Below, in pieces: positions 6,838-7,774 of a stretch of 7,774 nucleotides of DNA. Position numbers and translations under genes: made by a program. Within the stretch, counting starts at the first letter, position 1; every line of letters begins with the position of its first letter. The notes beneath the pieces are model-generated. The model saw only the letters and a list, made by a program, of their open reading frames with translations, was not told the DNA's origin and made no database searches. Source of the stretch: Micrococcales bacterium (GTDB lineage: Bacteria > Actinomycetota > Actinomycetes > Actinomycetales > Dermatophilaceae); assembly GCA_030537915.1 (NCBI GenBank), contig JAUNUZ010000097.1, forward strand, positions 1 to 7,774, read 5' to 3'.

Positions 6838-7774
6838 GTGGCGGTGCTGTTCATGGCGATCATGGACAGCACGATCGTCAACGTGGCACTGCCGACGCTC
6901 GGACGCCAGTTCCAGACGACCAGTGACGCGGTGGACGGCGTCGTGATTGCGTACCTGGTGAGCCTGGCGGTGTTCATCCCTATCTCGGGGTGGCTCAGCG
7001 ACAAGCTGGGCGGGCGCCGGGTCCTGCTGGCATCGATTGTCGTGTTTGCCGGGTCGTCGGCGCTGTGCGGCATGGCATCGAGCCTGAGTGCACTGGTGCT
7101 TTTCCGCGTCCTGCAGGGCGCGGGTGGTGGCCTGATGACACCGGTCGGAATGGCGATGCTGTGGCGAGTGTTCCCGCCCGCCGAACGGGTCCGTGCGTCG
7201 AGCATCCTGGTCATGCCGACCGCTTTGGCACCAGCGATCGGGCCGGTCCTGGGCGGCGTGTTCGTGCCCAACATGTCGTGGCGATGGGTCTTCTTCGTGA
7301 ATGTCCCGATCGGACTGGCTGCGCTCGCGTTCGGAGCGGTGTTCCTGGCCGAGCAGCGGCTGGGGACTTGCGGCACCTTCGACCTCTGGGGCTTCCTACT
7401 GGCCGGAGCCGGCCTGGGGCTGGTCATGTATGGGCTGTCCGAGGGTCCGATCGCCGGCTGGACGCACCGGCCGATCCAGGCCGCCTGCGTCGCCGGCGTG
7501 GCACTACTGGCGGCGATGGTCGTCGTGGAGCTGCGCCACCGCGATCCCTTGCTGGACCTGCGACTGCTGGCCGATCGGCTTTTCGCGGTTTCCAACGGCG
7601 TCATGTTCCTGGCATCGATCTCGTTCATCGGCACGATCTACCTGGTGTCGCTGTTCTACCAGGACGCGCTCGGCCTGAGCGCGCTGCAGTCTGGGTTGAG
7701 CACCTTCCCCGAGGCGGTGGGCGTGCTGGTCGGTGTCCAGTTCACCGCCAAGCGCTTCTACCCGGTGTTCGGCC
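6838..7774 (+). CDS. DHA2-family MFS drug:proton antiporter, 3' end outside the window, N-terminus disrupted
   Basis: This encodes a membrane exporter of the EmrB/QacA type (14-TM drug:H+ antiporters). In the 312 visible residues from the GTG at 6838, MDSTIVNVALPTL (9-21) is the conserved end of helix 1. GWLSDKLGGRR (51-61) is MFS motif A, LFRVLQGAGGG (88-98) is motif B, APAIGPVLGG (131-140) is the antiporter motif C, and WRWVFFVNVPIG (148-159) is typical of DHA2. The frame is open to the right edge. Immediately upstream is an in-frame TAG (6835-6837), preceded by residues that look like the true N-terminus. From the GTG alone the protein would lack several residues of helix 1 and has no ribosome binding site. 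It may be a pseudogene, be rescued by reinitiation at TAGGTG, or reflect a sequencing error. Its codons include more A/T-ending ones (ttt, att, cta, ctt) than the respiratory genes. Confidence 0.85.
   Translation, partial: MAVLFMAIMDSTIVNVALPTLGRQFQTTSDAVDGVVIAYLVSLAVFIPISGWLSDKLGGRRVLLASIVVFAGSSALCGMASSLSALVLFRVLQGAGGGLMTPVGMAMLWRVFPPAERVRASSILVMPTALAPAIGPVLGGVFVPNMSWRWVFFVNVPIGLAALAFGAVFLAEQRLGTCGTFDLWGFLLAGAGLGLVMYGLSEGPIAGWTHRPIQAACVAGVALLAAMVVVELRHRDPLLDLRLLADRLFAVSNGVMFLASISFIGTIYLVSLFYQDALGLSALQSGLSTFPEAVGVLVGVQFTAKRFYPVFG

Noticed and set aside
6738..7634. Long minus-strand open frame of 298 codons
   Set aside because: It lies antisense to the MFS gene, which has clear family motifs. 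The predicted peptide is low-complexity Ser/Thr/Pro/Arg and matches no family; such antisense frames are common in high-GC DNA.

Overview
This is a high-GC window, almost certainly chromosomal DNA of an actinomycete. The evidence is the very G/C-rich codon third positions, frequent GTG starts, and the nuo and menaquinone gene families and their arrangement. The family cannot be fixed from the sequence alone; a Micrococcales-type genome would fit. Most of the window is respiratory-chain housekeeping: the start of a complex I operon next to genes that make and finish its electron carrier, menaquinone.

Layout. Positions 1-2607 on the minus strand hold the first four genes of a nuo operon in the order nuoA, nuoB, nuoC, nuoD; nuoD runs off the left edge. 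The genes are packed with a 3-bp gap or with overlapping start and stop codons. A 212-bp leader (2608-2819) with GC-rich inverted repeats separates nuoA from a flavin-dependent geranylgeranyl reductase family gene, best read as menJ (2820-4139, minus). Beyond a 120-bp gap lies menG, the demethylmenaquinone methyltransferase (4260-4955, minus). A divergent intergenic region of about 164 bp leads to menF, isochorismate synthase (5120-6544, plus), which appears to have a leaderless promoter. After about 230-290 bp without a recognisable gene comes a 14-TM-type (DHA2) MFS drug transporter (plus, cut by the right edge). Its N-terminus is interrupted by an in-frame TAG.

How the genes work together. 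MenF makes isochorismate, the committed precursor of menaquinone. MenG does the last ring methylation. MenJ reduces an isoprene unit of the side chain. NuoA-D belong to the NADH dehydrogenase that reduces the finished quinone. The MFS gene does not belong functionally with the rest and marks the boundary of the respiratory block.

I did not find a convincing undescribed system. The observations most worth checking are the amber codon in the MFS transporter, the probable leaderless start of menF, the repeat structure in the menG/menF intergenic region, and the structured leader in front of nuoA.
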